This document shows positions 1-7,921 of a DNA stretch of 64,000 bases, one piece after another. The notes beneath the pieces were generated by a model. That model did not search any database. It worked only from the letters and a program-made list of their open reading frames with translations, and was not told the origin of the DNA. The stretch spans positions 5,190,501 through 5,254,500 of the forward strand of contig NZ_JACHMZ010000001.1 in the NCBI RefSeq assembly GCF_014205165.1. Reading direction: 5' to 3'. The stretch's first letter is position 1. The number at the start of each line of letters is the position of its first letter. This DNA is from Micromonospora carbonacea (GTDB taxonomy: Bacteria > Actinomycetota > Actinomycetes > Mycobacteriales > Micromonosporaceae). Made by a program: the position numbers and the translations under genes.

Positions 1-129
1 CCGGTACGTCCGCATCAACTGGTTGCGCGACGGCACCTCGCCCAGCTCGTCGACGAGCTGCCGCGCGTGCGGCAACAGCTCGTCGACGGGCTGCGGGAAG
101 CGGGTGCCGCTGATCGTCGGCGCGGTCAT
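1..129 (-). CDS. Partial gene, N-terminal 43 residues of an unknown element protein
   Basis: Reading starts at ATG 129 and is open to the window edge, so only the N-terminus is seen. The ATG overlaps the stop of the preceding gene (ATGA), which suggests translational coupling. The visible peptide starts MTAPTISGTRF and ends in PSRNQLMRTYR, a stretch that could be the start of a helix-turn-helix. I do not recognise the family. It is the fourth gene of the operon reading away from the comM junction. Confidence 0.5.
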   Translation of the reverse strand, partial: MTAPTISGTRFPQPVDELLPHARQLVDELGEVPSRNQLMRTYR

Positions 130-536
130 GCCTCGTCGCCTTCCTCGTCGGTGTCGCACTCGCCGATGCCCCACTCGTCGAGCAGTTCCGTCACGGCGTC
201 GTCGCCCTCGTCGAGCGCGTCGGCCAGCCGGGCGAACCGCTCGGGGTCCTGGTCGAGGGCCCCCGCGACGAGCAGGAACGTGTCGGTCTGCTCGGCCAGG
301 GCCCGGCCGCTGATCCGGGCGAACAGCTCGTCGGGGTCGTCGAGCAGCCGCGCCAACTCCATGTAGGCGTCGCGCTCACCCTGCTTGCGGCCCTCCATCA
401 CACCGACCTCCATCGAGAGCTCGACCGCCTGGTCGAGCTCCTCACGGCTGGCGTGGGTCTGGCGGATCCGGGCCCGCGACCGCGCGGCGGGCCGCCTGGT
501 CGTCGACGGCCGCCACCACCGTTCCGGCCGGCTCAC
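126..536 (-). CDS. Hypothetical acidic protein of the element operon
   Basis: 136-residue protein with no family I recognise. The first ~25 residues are Arg-rich; the remainder is helical and strongly acidic, ending in a Glu/Asp-rich tail (DTDEEGDEA). The GTG start at 536 is chosen because it overlaps the stop of the upstream gene as GTGA, and the gene's own stop overlaps the next ATG. That pattern indicates co-translation as one unit with its neighbours. The opposite charge of head and tail could reflect nucleic-acid or partner binding, but this is a guess. Confidence 0.55.
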   Translation of the reverse strand: MSRPERWWRPSTTRRPAARSRARIRQTHASREELDQAVELSMEVGVMEGRKQGERDAYMELARLLDDPDELFARISGRALAEQTDTFLLVAGALDQDPERFARLADALDEGDDAVTELLDEWGIGECDTDEEGDEA

Positions 537-1096
537 CGGTCGCCGCCGAGCGCCTCGCTGCGGCACGGGCCGCAGTTCCCCGCCGGGCACCCCCGGTGCC
601 GGGGGCACTGGCCGGCCCGGTCAGCGACCGGCAGGGCGGCCCCCCGACGTTCCGGGAACGGTGGCCGGCCGGGGTTGGTGTTCTTCCCCCTCCGGGCGAA
701 CCACCGCGCGGCAGCGCGGCCCTTCAACTTCTGAGGATCTTCAACTTCGGGTGACACCCCTTGCGTGTCACCATCGGTCGGCGGATCTGGCACCACCGCC
801 GCCGGATCTGGCACCCCCGCCGCCCGTGGCGTCACCGGCTCGCCGGTCACCAGCCGGTAGACCCGGGTGACGACGTGCGCGGCCTTGGACACCACCAGCC
901 GACCCAACTGCACCAGCTTGGCCACGCACCGCTGCACGGTCCGCACCGAGCAGCCGACGTACTCGGCGATCGTCGCCACGGCCGGCCAGGCGTTCCCGTC
1001 GGCGTTGGCGTGCGCCGCGATGGCGACCAGCACCAGCCGTTCCGTCTTCGGCAGGTCCTGGGAGGCCGACAGCGCGGCCTTGACGGCCCGGCTCAC
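533..1096 (-). CDS. Winged-helix/helix-turn-helix protein of the element operon
   Basis: 187 residues. Residues ~10-65 form a helix-turn-helix of the kind found in replication-initiator and phage DNA-binding proteins: a Lys-Thr-Glu-Arg-Leu-Val-Leu helix, 'GNAWPAVATIAEYVGCS' and 'RTVQRCVAKLVQLGRL'. The C-terminal half is Pro/Arg-rich and ends in a cluster of four Cys residues (CPRHRGCPAGNCGPC), perhaps a metal site. Start GTG 1096 overlaps the upstream stop (GTGA). Probably a DNA-binding or regulatory protein of the mobile element; its target is unknown. Confidence 0.65.
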   Translation of the reverse strand: MSRAVKAALSASQDLPKTERLVLVAIAAHANADGNAWPAVATIAEYVGCSVRTVQRCVAKLVQLGRLVVSKAAHVVTRVYRLVTGEPVTPRAAGVPDPAAVVPDPPTDGDTQGVSPEVEDPQKLKGRAAARWFARRGKNTNPGRPPFPERRGAALPVADRAGQCPRHRGCPAGNCGPCRSEALGGDR

Positions 1097-1353
1097 TGGG
1101 CACCGCCCAGCTTGCCGGTGGGGAAGATGTACGACTCGCCGCACCACCGGTTGATGCCCGGGGTCATGCCGACCCGGTGCGCGGTCATGTTCGCCGACCA
1201 CACCGCGACGACGGTTTCGACGGCGTGCTGCTCGCAGGCGTACACCGAGGCGTCAAGGGAGCTGTGCAGGTCGAAGTCGGTCGGAGTGAAGACCTCGATC
1301 CGGGCGGTGGCGGGCTGCCCGCACTCGGGCAGGCTGAACGGTAGATTGCTCAC
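1093..1353 (-). CDS. Small Cys-containing protein, first gene of the element operon
   Basis: 86 residues. Start GTG 1353 is preferred over the upstream TTG at 1401 because a GGAGG Shine-Dalgarno sequence lies 7 bases before it. The sequence has CGQPAT near residue 13, then ACEQHA near residue 40 and a lone Cys near residue 70. This resembles small actinobacterial proteins with a C-x-QPAT...C-x-x-HA signature that may bind zinc. It is the first gene after the comM junction and its stop overlaps the next start, so it likely leads the operon. Function unknown. Confidence 0.6.
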   Translation of the reverse strand: MSNLPFSLPECGQPATARIEVFTPTDFDLHSSLDASVYACEQHAVETVVAVWSANMTAHRVGMTPGINRWCGESYIFPTGKLGGAQ

Positions 1354-1377
1354 GGGTCGCCTCCACGGGGCGATCAA

Positions 1378-1429
1378 GGGCCCGGAGCACAGGAGCGCCA
1401 ACTCCTGCCGGGCCCGTCTTCGTTAAGAC
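1378..1429. promoter_or_regulatory. Two inverted repeats at the element/comM junction
   Basis: An 8-bp perfect stem (1378-1385 with 1408-1415) encloses a 5-bp stem (1391-1395 with 1402-1406). Immediately after it comes GTCTT-cgtt-AAGAC (1416-1429). They sit between the first element gene and the truncated comM reading frame. They may be a terminator for transcription running into the element, or part of the recombination end. Which of these is correct cannot be told from one junction. Confidence 0.45.
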
Positions 1430-1436
1430 GTGTCCT

Positions 1437-2726
1437 ATGTTGCCCTTCGACCTGGCGATCGCGGTGGCGCTGCTCGGCGGCTCCGGGGAGCTGCCGCTGC
1501 TGCCGCTGGAACGGGTGGTGGTCCTCGGGGAGCTGGGGCTCGACGGCACCGTCCGGCCGGTGCGCGGGGTGCTGCCCATGGTGGCCGCCGCCGCGCGGGC
1601 CGGGCTGCACCGGGTGGTCGTCCCGGTGGGCAACGCCGCCGAGGCGGCAGTCATCCCGGGTGTCCGGGTCCGGGCCGTGGACACGCTGCACCGGCTGGTC
1701 GGCTTCGTCCGGGACGGCACGCCGCTGATCGAGCCGCCCGACCCCGCCCCGGCGGAGGGGCCGGGCGGGCCGGACCTGGCGGAGGTCGCCGGGCAGGCGC
1801 TGGGCCGGCGGGCCCTGGAGGTGGCCGCCGCCGGCGGGCACCACCTGGCGCTGTTCGGGCCGCCCGGCGCGGGCAAGACCATGCTCGCCGAGCGCCTGCC
1901 GTCGATCCTGCCCGAGCTCGACGACGACGCGGCGCTGGAGGTCACCGCGCTGCACTCGATCGCCGGGCTGCTGCCGGCCCACGGCCACCTGCTGCGCCGT
2001 CCGCCGTTCCAGGCCCCGCACCACACCGCCACGGTGGCCGCGCTGGTCGGCGGCGGGTCCGGGCTGGCCCGCCCCGGCGCCGTGTCGCTCGCCCACCGTG
2101 GGGTGCTGTTCCTCGACGAGGCGCCGGAGTTCGGCAAGGGGGCCCTGGAGGCGCTGCGGCAGCCGCTGGAGCACGGCCGGGTGCAGCTCGCCCGCAGCCG
2201 GGGCGGCACCGAATACCCGGCCCGGACGCAGCTCGTCCTCGCCGCCAACCCCTGCCCGTGCGCGCGGCCGGCCGGCGACACGTACTGCGAGTGCTCCCCG
2301 CTGGCCCGCCGGCGCTACCTCGGCCGGCTCTCCGGCCCGCTGCTGGACCGCATCGACGTGCAGGTGACCCTCCCGCCGCTGCGGGCGGCGGAGCTCATGG
2401 AGGCGGGGGGCACGGGCGAGTCGTCGGCGACGGTCGCGGCCCGGGTGGCCGCCGCCCGCCGGGCCGCGGCGGACCGCTGGGCGGACGGCGGCTGGCGGGT
2501 CAACGCCGAGGTGCCCGGCCCCCGGCTGCGCCGGCCACCGTGGCGGCTGCCCGAACGGGACACCCGGGAGCTGCGCGGGCGGCTCGACTCCGGGTCGCTG
2601 TCGGCGCGCGGCTTCGACCGGGTCGTCCGGCTGGCGTGGACGGTCGCCGACCTCGACGGGCGGGACCGCCCGCACGCCGAGGACGTCCGGGAGGCGCTGC
2701 AACTGAGGATGGGGGACGGGGCGTGA
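1437..2726 (+). pseudogene. comM: comM/yifB Mg-chelatase-like AAA+ ATPase, 5'-truncated
   Basis: 429 codons match the ComM/YifB family, a AAA+ helicase-like protein that promotes branch migration during natural transformation. Present are the Walker A GPPGAGKT (~residues 141-148), the Walker B-like LFLDEAPEF, a Cys-rich patch (NPCPC...CEC) and the C-terminal Mg_chelatase_C helices. The family is normally ~505 residues; here homology begins abruptly at FDLAIAVALL, so ~80 N-terminal residues of the S5-fold/Lon-like domain are missing. The ATG at 1437 has no Shine-Dalgarno sequence. The stop overlaps dprA. Most likely an inactive remnant split by the adjacent element, though a shortened protein cannot be excluded. 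Confidence 0.85.
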
Positions 2727-3904
2727 GCGACGACGACCGGCTGGCCCGGGTGGCGTTGACCTGGTTGACCGAGCCCGGCACCCGGTCGGTGCACCGGCTG
2801 GTCGAGCAGCTCGGCGCGGGCGGCGCGCTGGAGCTGCTGCTGGGCGGCGGGGCGCCGGAGGAGCGGCTGCGCGCCGCCGTGGCCGCCCGCGGCCGGGACG
2901 GGGACGCCCGGGCCGTGGCGGCCGACGCCCTGGCCCGCGCGGCGCGGCTGGGGGCCCGGCTCGTCACCCCCACCGACGGGGAGTGGCCCGCCACCGTCGA
3001 GCACCTGCGCCGGCTGGCCCTGCCCGGCGCCACCCGCCGGGTGGACGTCGAGACCGCGCCTCCGCTCTGCTTCTGGGTGCGTGGCGGGTGGCCGCTCGGC
3101 GACGCGCTGGACCGGGCGGTCTCGGTGGTCGGCGCGCGGGCGGCCACCCCGTACGGGGTGCACGTCGCCACCGAGCTGGGCTACGGGCTGGCCGACCGGG
3201 ACTGGACGGTGGTCTCCGGCGGCGCGTTCGGCATCGACGCGGCGGCGCACCGGGGCGCGCTCAACGCGGGCGGGCTGACGGTGGCGGTGCTCGCCTGCGG
3301 GATCGACCGGCCGTACCCGATGGGCAACGCCGCGCTGTTCGACCGCATCGGCGAGGCCGGGTTGCTGGTCAGCGAGTGGCCGCCCGGGGCGGAGCCGTTG
3401 CGCCCCCGGTTCCTCGTCCGCAACCGGGTGATCGCGGCGGCGACCCGGGGGACGGTGCTGGTGGAGGCGTCGGCCCGCAGCGGAGCGACGCAGACCCTCA
3501 ACCGGGCCCTCGCCGCCGGCCGGCACGCCATGGTGGTGCCCGGGCCGGTCACCTCCGCCATGTCGGTCGGCGCCCACGAGCTGCTGCGCGAGCACCCGTC
3601 GGCCCGGCTGGTCACCGGCGTGGCGCACGTGCTGGAGGAGGTCGGCCGGATCGGTGCCGACCTCGCCCCGCCCGCGCGCGCCCCGCAGCGGCCCCGGGAC
3701 CTGCTCGACGACGAGGCGACGCAGGTGCTGGAGTCGATGCCCCGGCGCGGGGCGACCGGCGTCGACCGGTTGGCCGCGCGCGCCGGGGTGGACGTCCGGA
3801 CCGCCCTGCGCAAGCTCTCCCTGCTGGAGGAGCTGGGCCTGGTGCGCCGCCGCGCCGACGGATACGCGCTGGCCACCGGTGCCGCGCCGGCGTCGGGGAC
3901 GTGA
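2723..3904 (+). CDS. dprA: DNA-processing protein DprA
   Basis: 393 residues. DprA loads RecA onto incoming single-stranded DNA in transformation. The Rossmann-like DprA core spans about residues 110-310: VSVVGARAATPYG, VSGGAFGIDAAAH, the LACGIDRPYP segment, SEWPPG, RNRVIAAATRGTVLVEA and SGATQTLNRALAAGR. A C-terminal winged-helix DprA/WH domain (DVRTALRKLSLLEELGLV) follows. The GTG start at 2723 overlaps the comM stop as GTGA, so dprA normally depends on translation of comM; the comM truncation may therefore reduce its expression. Intact by length. Confidence 0.95.
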   Translation: MSDDDRLARVALTWLTEPGTRSVHRLVEQLGAGGALELLLGGGAPEERLRAAVAARGRDGDARAVAADALARAARLGARLVTPTDGEWPATVEHLRRLALPGATRRVDVETAPPLCFWVRGGWPLGDALDRAVSVVGARAATPYGVHVATELGYGLADRDWTVVSGGAFGIDAAAHRGALNAGGLTVAVLACGIDRPYPMGNAALFDRIGEAGLLVSEWPPGAEPLRPRFLVRNRVIAAATRGTVLVEASARSGATQTLNRALAAGRHAMVVPGPVTSAMSVGAHELLREHPSARLVTGVAHVLEEVGRIGADLAPPARAPQRPRDLLDDEATQVLESMPRRGATGVDRLAARAGVDVRTALRKLSLLEELGLVRRRADGYALATGAAPASGT

Positions 3905-4025
3905 CGGGTGCCGGTCCTGCCCCCCGTCGGCGCCCGGCCGGGCTCGCCGCGCGCCCGTAAGCTGGGCCGGTGCGAGGCTACGGACGGGCGCGGCGGCGGG
4001 CGGCGGGCACGCGGGGCTGTCCCCG

Positions 4026-5063
4026 GTGAGCCGCGCCGGTCCCGGCAGCAGGGCGACGCACGCGGCCCTGCCCACGCCGATGCGGGAGGCGGTCGACGAC
4101 TTCGCCGACCACCTGGCCCGGGTGCGCAACCGGTCGGCGCACACCGTCCGCGCGTACGTCGGCGACCTGGTCTCCCTGCTCGACCACGCCGCCCGGATGG
4201 GCTGCGCCGAGGTGGCCGACCTCGACCTGGGCGTGGTGCGCAGCTGGCTGGCGAAGCAGCGCACGACCGGGGCCGCCCGCACCACGATGGCGCGGCGGGC
4301 CGCCGCGGCGCGCGCCTTCAGCGCGTGGGCGCAGCGCGCCGGGCTGGCCCCCGCCGACGTGGCCGCGTCGCTGGCCAGCCCCCGCGCCCACCGGGAGCTG
4401 CCGACGGTGCTCCGCGCCGACCAGGCGGCCGCCCTGATGCGGGCACCGACCGGCCCCGGGGCCCCGGCGGCCGGCGCGCCCGCGGCGGGACCCGGTTCCG
4501 CCCGGGTCCCCCCGGCCGGGCCCACCGGCGGCGGGGAGCGGGAGGCGGCGGTGGCGCACGGGGTGCTGCTGCGGGACCGGGTCCTGCTCGAACTGCTCTA
4601 CGCCACCGGCGTGCGGATCAGCGAGGCATGCGGCCTGGACACCGCCGACGTGGACCACGGCCGCCGCGTGGTGCGGGTGCTCGGCAAGGGCGCCCGGGAA
4701 CGGTCCGTGCCGTACGGGGTGCCGGCGCAACGCGCCCTCGACGAGTGGCTGCGGGCCGGGCGGCCCGCCCTGGCGGGTCCCGGTTCGGGCGACGCCCTGC
4801 TGCTCGGGGCGCGGGGCGGGCGGCTGCACCCGACGACGGCGCGGCGGGTCGTCGCCGGGCACGCCGAGGCCGCCGGTCTGCCCCGGACCACCCCGCACGG
4901 GCTGCGCCACTCGGCCGCCACCCACCTGCTGGAGGGCGGCGCGGACCTGCGGGCGGTGCAGGAGTTGCTGGGGCACTCGTCGCTGGGCAGCACCCAGATC
5001 TACACCCACGTGTCGGTCGAGCGGCTGCGGGCCGCGTACCGGCAGGCCCACCCGCGCGCCTGA
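4026..5063 (+). CDS. xerC: Tyrosine recombinase XerC
   Basis: 345 residues. XerC resolves chromosome dimers at dif with XerD. The N-terminal SAM-like core-binding domain spans ~15-110 (DFADHLARVRNRSAHTVRAY). The catalytic domain carries Arg in GVRISEA (~197), Lys in LGKGARER, HGLRHSAATH (~290), LGHSSLGSTQIYTH and the Tyr nucleophile (~325). Between the domains is an unusually long Ala/Pro/Gly linker (~140-180) that shows low-complexity expansion. GTG 4026 gives the usual actinobacterial N-terminus; a later ATG at 4080 is possible. It lies 121 bases after dprA on the same strand. Confidence 0.93.
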   Translation: MSRAGPGSRATHAALPTPMREAVDDFADHLARVRNRSAHTVRAYVGDLVSLLDHAARMGCAEVADLDLGVVRSWLAKQRTTGAARTTMARRAAAARAFSAWAQRAGLAPADVAASLASPRAHRELPTVLRADQAAALMRAPTGPGAPAAGAPAAGPGSARVPPAGPTGGGEREAAVAHGVLLRDRVLLELLYATGVRISEACGLDTADVDHGRRVVRVLGKGARERSVPYGVPAQRALDEWLRAGRPALAGPGSGDALLLGARGGRLHPTTARRVVAGHAEAAGLPRTTPHGLRHSAATHLLEGGADLRAVQELLGHSSLGSTQIYTHVSVERLRAAYRQAHPRA

Positions 5064-5152
5064 GCCGGCCGGTCCCGCCCCGGCGGCGGGGGCCGGTGCG
5101 GCCCGGTCCTCGTCGGGGGGCACCGCCCACCGTGCCCGGCTACGATCATCAG

Positions 5153-6334
5153 ATGAGCGCGCCGCAGCCGCCCGACCCCCTTCCCGGTGCCCGGCTGCTC
5201 TTCTCGCTGGACCCGGCGGTGAGCCACCTCAACCACGGCTCGTTCGGCGCGGTGCCGGTCAACGTGCAGCGCGTCCAGCAGCGGCTGCGCGACGAGATGG
5301 AGGCGAACCCGCTGCGCTTCTTCGGGCTCAGCCTGGTGGACCGGATCACCCACACCCGCCGGCACCTGGCCGCCTTCCTCGGCGCCGACCCGGACGGCAC
5401 CGCCCTGGTCGGCAACGCCACCACCGGCGTCGCCGTGGTGCTCCAGTCGCTGGGCCTGCGCCCCGGCGACGAGGTGGTCACCACCGACCACGGCTACGGC
5501 GCGGTCGGCTTCTCCGTCGACCGCGAGTGCCGCCGCACCGGGGCGACCCGGCGCATCCTGCCGGTGCCGTTGACCGCGACAGACGAGCAGGTCGTCGAGA
5601 TCGTCCGCGCCGGGCTGCGCCCCGGCCGCACGAAGCTGCTCGTCGTCGACCAGCTCACCTCCGCCACCGCCCGCCTGTTCCCGGTCGCCGCGGTCGTCGC
5701 GGCGGCGCACGCCCACGGGGTGCCGGTGCTCGTCGACGCCGCCCACGCGCCGGGCATGCTGGCGACCCCCGTGGCGGGCATCGGCGCGGACTTCTGGGTG
5801 GGCAACCTGCACAAGTGGGGGTACGCCCCGCGCGGCACCGCCGCGCTGGTGGTGGCGTCGCCGTGGCGGGACCGGATGGAGCCGCTGGTGGTCTCGTGGG
5901 AACAGGATGCCGGCTTCCCCGGCAACGTCGAGTGGCAGGCGACCCTGGACTACACGTCGTGGCTCGCCGCGCCGGCCGGCGTCTGGACCCTGCGCAGCCT
6001 CGGCGTCGAGCGGGTACGCGCGCACAACGCCGCGCTTGCCGCGTATGGGCAGCGGGTGCTGGGGGACGCGCTGGGGGTGCCGCCGGCCGACCTGCCGGAG
6101 CCCGGCGGGCCGACGGTCGCCATGCGGATCGTCCCGCTGCCGGACGGGCTGGCCACCACGATCGACGCCGCCCGCGCGCTGCGCGAACGGATCGCCGAGG
6201 AGTTGTCGGCCGAGGTGGCGGTGATGTCCTGGGCCGGTCGCGGCTGGCTGCGGGTGTGCGGCCAGGTCTACAACACGCCGGACGAGTACGAACGCCTCGC
6301 CGCACGGCTGCCGGCGCTGCTCGCCCGACGCTGA
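5153..6334 (+). CDS. Aminotransferase class V-fold PLP enzyme (isopenicillin-N-epimerase-like)
   Basis: 393 residues. Fold-type I PLP enzyme of the class V group, cytosolic. Seen are the N-terminal NHGSFGAVP substrate loop, NATTGV, the PLP-phosphate/aspartate region VLVDAAHAPG, and the Schiff-base Lys in GNLHKWGYAPRG (~residue 223). Members include cysteine desulfurases, kynureninases and isopenicillin N epimerases; this one resembles the last group, often annotated only by fold. Substrate not predictable. ATG 5153 is used; no strong Shine-Dalgarno sequence is seen. No partner genes nearby indicate a pathway. Confidence 0.85.
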   Translation: MSAPQPPDPLPGARLLFSLDPAVSHLNHGSFGAVPVNVQRVQQRLRDEMEANPLRFFGLSLVDRITHTRRHLAAFLGADPDGTALVGNATTGVAVVLQSLGLRPGDEVVTTDHGYGAVGFSVDRECRRTGATRRILPVPLTATDEQVVEIVRAGLRPGRTKLLVVDQLTSATARLFPVAAVVAAAHAHGVPVLVDAAHAPGMLATPVAGIGADFWVGNLHKWGYAPRGTAALVVASPWRDRMEPLVVSWEQDAGFPGNVEWQATLDYTSWLAAPAGVWTLRSLGVERVRAHNAALAAYGQRVLGDALGVPPADLPEPGGPTVAMRIVPLPDGLATTIDAARALRERIAEELSAEVAVMSWAGRGWLRVCGQVYNTPDEYERLAARLPALLARR

Positions 6335-6403
6335 CGACCGACCCGTGCTGTCCTCTTCCCGCCATGCCGCCAGACCCTGACGGCCGCGCCGTGCCGGCGA
6401 CAC

Positions 6404-6475
6404 GGGGGCGCACCGTGGGACCGGGCTGCCGCCATGCCGGCGGCATGGGGGCACCGTGGGACCCGGCTGCCGCCA
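6404..6475. repeat. Imperfect ~29-bp direct repeat flanking a 17-bp palindrome
   Basis: Two copies (6404-6434 and 6447-6475) of a segment reading roughly GGGGGC(GC)ACCGTGGGACC then GGCTGCCGCCA. Between and overlapping them is the odd palindrome CCATGCCG-G-CGGCATGG (6432-6448). This occupies the 213-base space between the convergent aminotransferase and M23 genes, where nothing else is seen. A terminator role is possible. The palindrome recurs in related form at 44656 and 44698. Confidence 0.7.
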
Positions 6476-6547
6476 GGTCGCCGGCGTGACGCCCGCTGCG
6501 GCGAGCGCGACCGGGGCAGCCGAGCGTCCCGGGCCAGGGGGCGACGG

Positions 6548-7303
6548 TCAGAGCGGCAGCAGCCGGACGGGGCCGAGGCCGAGCAGCGCCGTCGGGTCGA
6601 GGTACTCCTCGCCCCGGCGCAGGCCCCAGTGCAGGCAGGCCCGGTCCGGGCAGCCCGCGTGCCCGGGTTCCAGCCGGCCCAGCGACGCCCCCGCGGCCAC
6701 CCGGTCGCCGACCCGGACGCCGGGCGTCACCGGCTCGTAGGTGGTCCGCAGCCCGGCGCTGTGCCCGACGGTGATCACCGGTCGGCCGGCGACCTGCCCG
6801 GCGTGGAGCACCACCCCGGGCCCGGCGGCGCGGACCACGGCACCCGGCTCGGCGATCAGGTCGACGCCCCGGTGCCCGGGCAGCCACGGCTGCGGCGGCG
6901 GCTCGAAGCGGCGGGCGGGTCGCGGCACCCCGTCGAGCGGCCACCCGAAGGCCGGCAGTCCGGAACCGGGACCGGCGACGACCGCACCGGCGACGACCGG
7001 GCCCACGGCGACCGGACCGACAGCGACCGGACCGACAGCGGCCGGACCGGCGACGACGGGGTCGACGGCGACCGGGACCGAAACGGCCGCACCGGCGACG
7101 ACCGGGATCGAGGCGACCGGGCCGGGGGCGGCAGCGGCGGCGAGGGCGAGACCGCAGAGGACGACCCCGGCGGCCGCCGCCGGCCGTGGCCGGTTCGGCG
7201 CCGGCGCGCCCCCGGTCCGGACCGCGCCGCCGCCCGCGCCGGGGCCGCCTCTGCCGTTGCTCCTGTCCGGGCCGGGACCGCCCGGCGCATGCCTCGTCCG
7301 CAT
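6548..7303 (-). CDS. Secreted or membrane-anchored M23 family metallopeptidase
   Basis: 251 residues. Likely a cell-wall (peptidoglycan) endopeptidase acting outside the membrane. A basic N-terminus is followed by a hydrophobic signal/anchor (AAAAAGVVLCGLALAAAAAP, ~40-60), then a Val/Ala/Gly/Pro pentapeptide linker encoded by an 11-unit 15-bp minisatellite. The LytM-type domain (~125-251) shows the zinc-ligand motif HRGVDL and a C-terminal CLHWGLRRG. The family's HxH is represented here by LHWG, as I recall for actinobacterial relatives. In other actinobacteria this gene lies beside rpsB in opposite orientation to dprA/xerC; here it is still opposite to them but sits next to DUF2469, marking an inversion end. 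Confidence 0.85.
   Translation of the reverse strand: MRTRHAPGGPGPDRSNGRGGPGAGGGAVRTGGAPAPNRPRPAAAAGVVLCGLALAAAAAPGPVASIPVVAGAAVSVPVAVDPVVAGPAAVGPVAVGPVAVGPVVAGAVVAGPGSGLPAFGWPLDGVPRPARRFEPPPQPWLPGHRGVDLIAEPGAVVRAAGPGVVLHAGQVAGRPVITVGHSAGLRTTYEPVTPGVRVGDRVAAGASLGRLEPGHAGCPDRACLHWGLRRGEEYLDPTALLGLGPVRLLPL
6966..7130. repeat. 15-bp minisatellite, about 11 units, inside the M23 peptidase gene
   Basis: Consecutive 15-mers run from 6966 to 7130. ACCGGACCGACAGCG is repeated exactly at 7011-7025 and 7026-7040, and the remainder differ by a few bases. The period is a multiple of three and codes for pentapeptides such as VAVGP in the linker between signal anchor and catalytic domain, so unit loss or gain would change only linker length. 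Confidence 0.85.
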
Positions 7304-7597
7304 GTCCGGCAGCGTGCCGGAAGGCCGGGGTGGCCGCCACCGACCACGGCTCGCCTGTGGACAGCCGGCGTCGTTGTGGACAACCCCCGCCCGGCCCGAT
7401 GATCTGCTATGGCCGGTGGGCGCGGACCGCGTCGGGGGGTGCCGGTGGAGGCGGCCACCGCAGGCGGGGCGACGTGGGTGTCGGCGGGGTCGGCTCCGCC
7501 GCCCGGCGGGCGGCGGCGGGGCGCGGTGGGGACGGCTGGCGCAGCCGGCAGGGCGCGGGTCGGGTGGAGCCCGACGCCCGGCGGGGCGGTGCGGCCG
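7304..7597. other. Intergenic interval at a synteny break
   Basis: 294 bases between the start of the M23 gene and the end of the DUF2469 gene. No convincing gene is seen. In related genomes yraN, or genes leading to it, follow DUF2469 in this direction; no YraN motif (GExDLV, FVEVK) is present in any frame. Two TGTGGACA-type words occur at 7374-7383 area. This is where one end of the inverted comM-xerC-M23 block should lie. Confidence 0.5.
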
Positions 7598-7921
7598 TCA
7601 GCCGCCGAAGCCGGAGTCGGCCGGCAGGGAGATGTCGGGCTTCTCCAGCTCCTCGACGTTGACGTCCTTGAACGTCATCACCCGGACATTCTTGACGAAC
7701 CGGGCCGGACGGTACATGTCCCACACCCAGGCGTCGTGCATCTCGACCTCGAAGTAGACCTCGCCGTCGGAGTTGCGCACGTGCAGGTCCACCTGGTTGG
7801 CCAGGTAGAAGCGGCGCTCCGTCTCCACCACGTACGAGAACTGACGGACGATGTCGCGGTACTCCCGGTAGAGCTGGAGCTCCATCTCGGTCTCGTACTT
7901 CTCGAGATCTTCCGCGCTCAT
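7598..7921 (-). CDS. DUF2469 conserved actinobacterial protein
   Basis: 107 residues, full length for this family. The start MSAEDLEKYETEMELQLYRE and the core VVETERRFYLANQVDLHVR plus WVWDMYRPARFV are typical. The function is not established; the family is restricted to actinobacteria and nearly always follows rnhB. The ATG at 7921 overlaps the rnhB stop as ATGA, so it is the last gene of the lepB-Nudix-rnhB unit. High Glu/Asp and aromatic content, no membrane segment. Confidence 0.92.
   Translation of the reverse strand: MSAEDLEKYETEMELQLYREYRDIVRQFSYVVETERRFYLANQVDLHVRNSDGEVYFEVEMHDAWVWDMYRPARFVKNVRVMTFKDVNVEELEKPDISLPADSGFGG

Larger units (their letters stand above)
1..1436. mobile_element. 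End of a probable integrative element inserted in comM (left side outside window)
   Basis: Four compact minus-strand genes with 4-base stop/start overlaps occupy this stretch and none belongs to the conserved chromosomal cluster that follows. The boundary is placed where recognisable ComM protein begins, at codon 1437. The last ~60 bases before it hold two hairpins. No integrase, replication gene or repeat defining attachment sites is inside the window, so the class of element (integrative conjugative element, prophage or island) is unknown. The call rests on the comM truncation and on the phage/plasmid-like style of the genes. It could instead be a rearrangement junction. Confidence 0.45.

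Noticed and set aside
1093..1401. Longer form of the first element gene starting at TTG 1401
   Set aside because: The extra residues are encoded by the junction hairpin and the GTG at 1353 has a clear Shine-Dalgarno.
1430..3904. Single 824-codon frame covering comM and dprA
   Set aside because: Only the part after 2723 is DprA; the first 430 codons are out of frame with ComM and lack protein-like composition.
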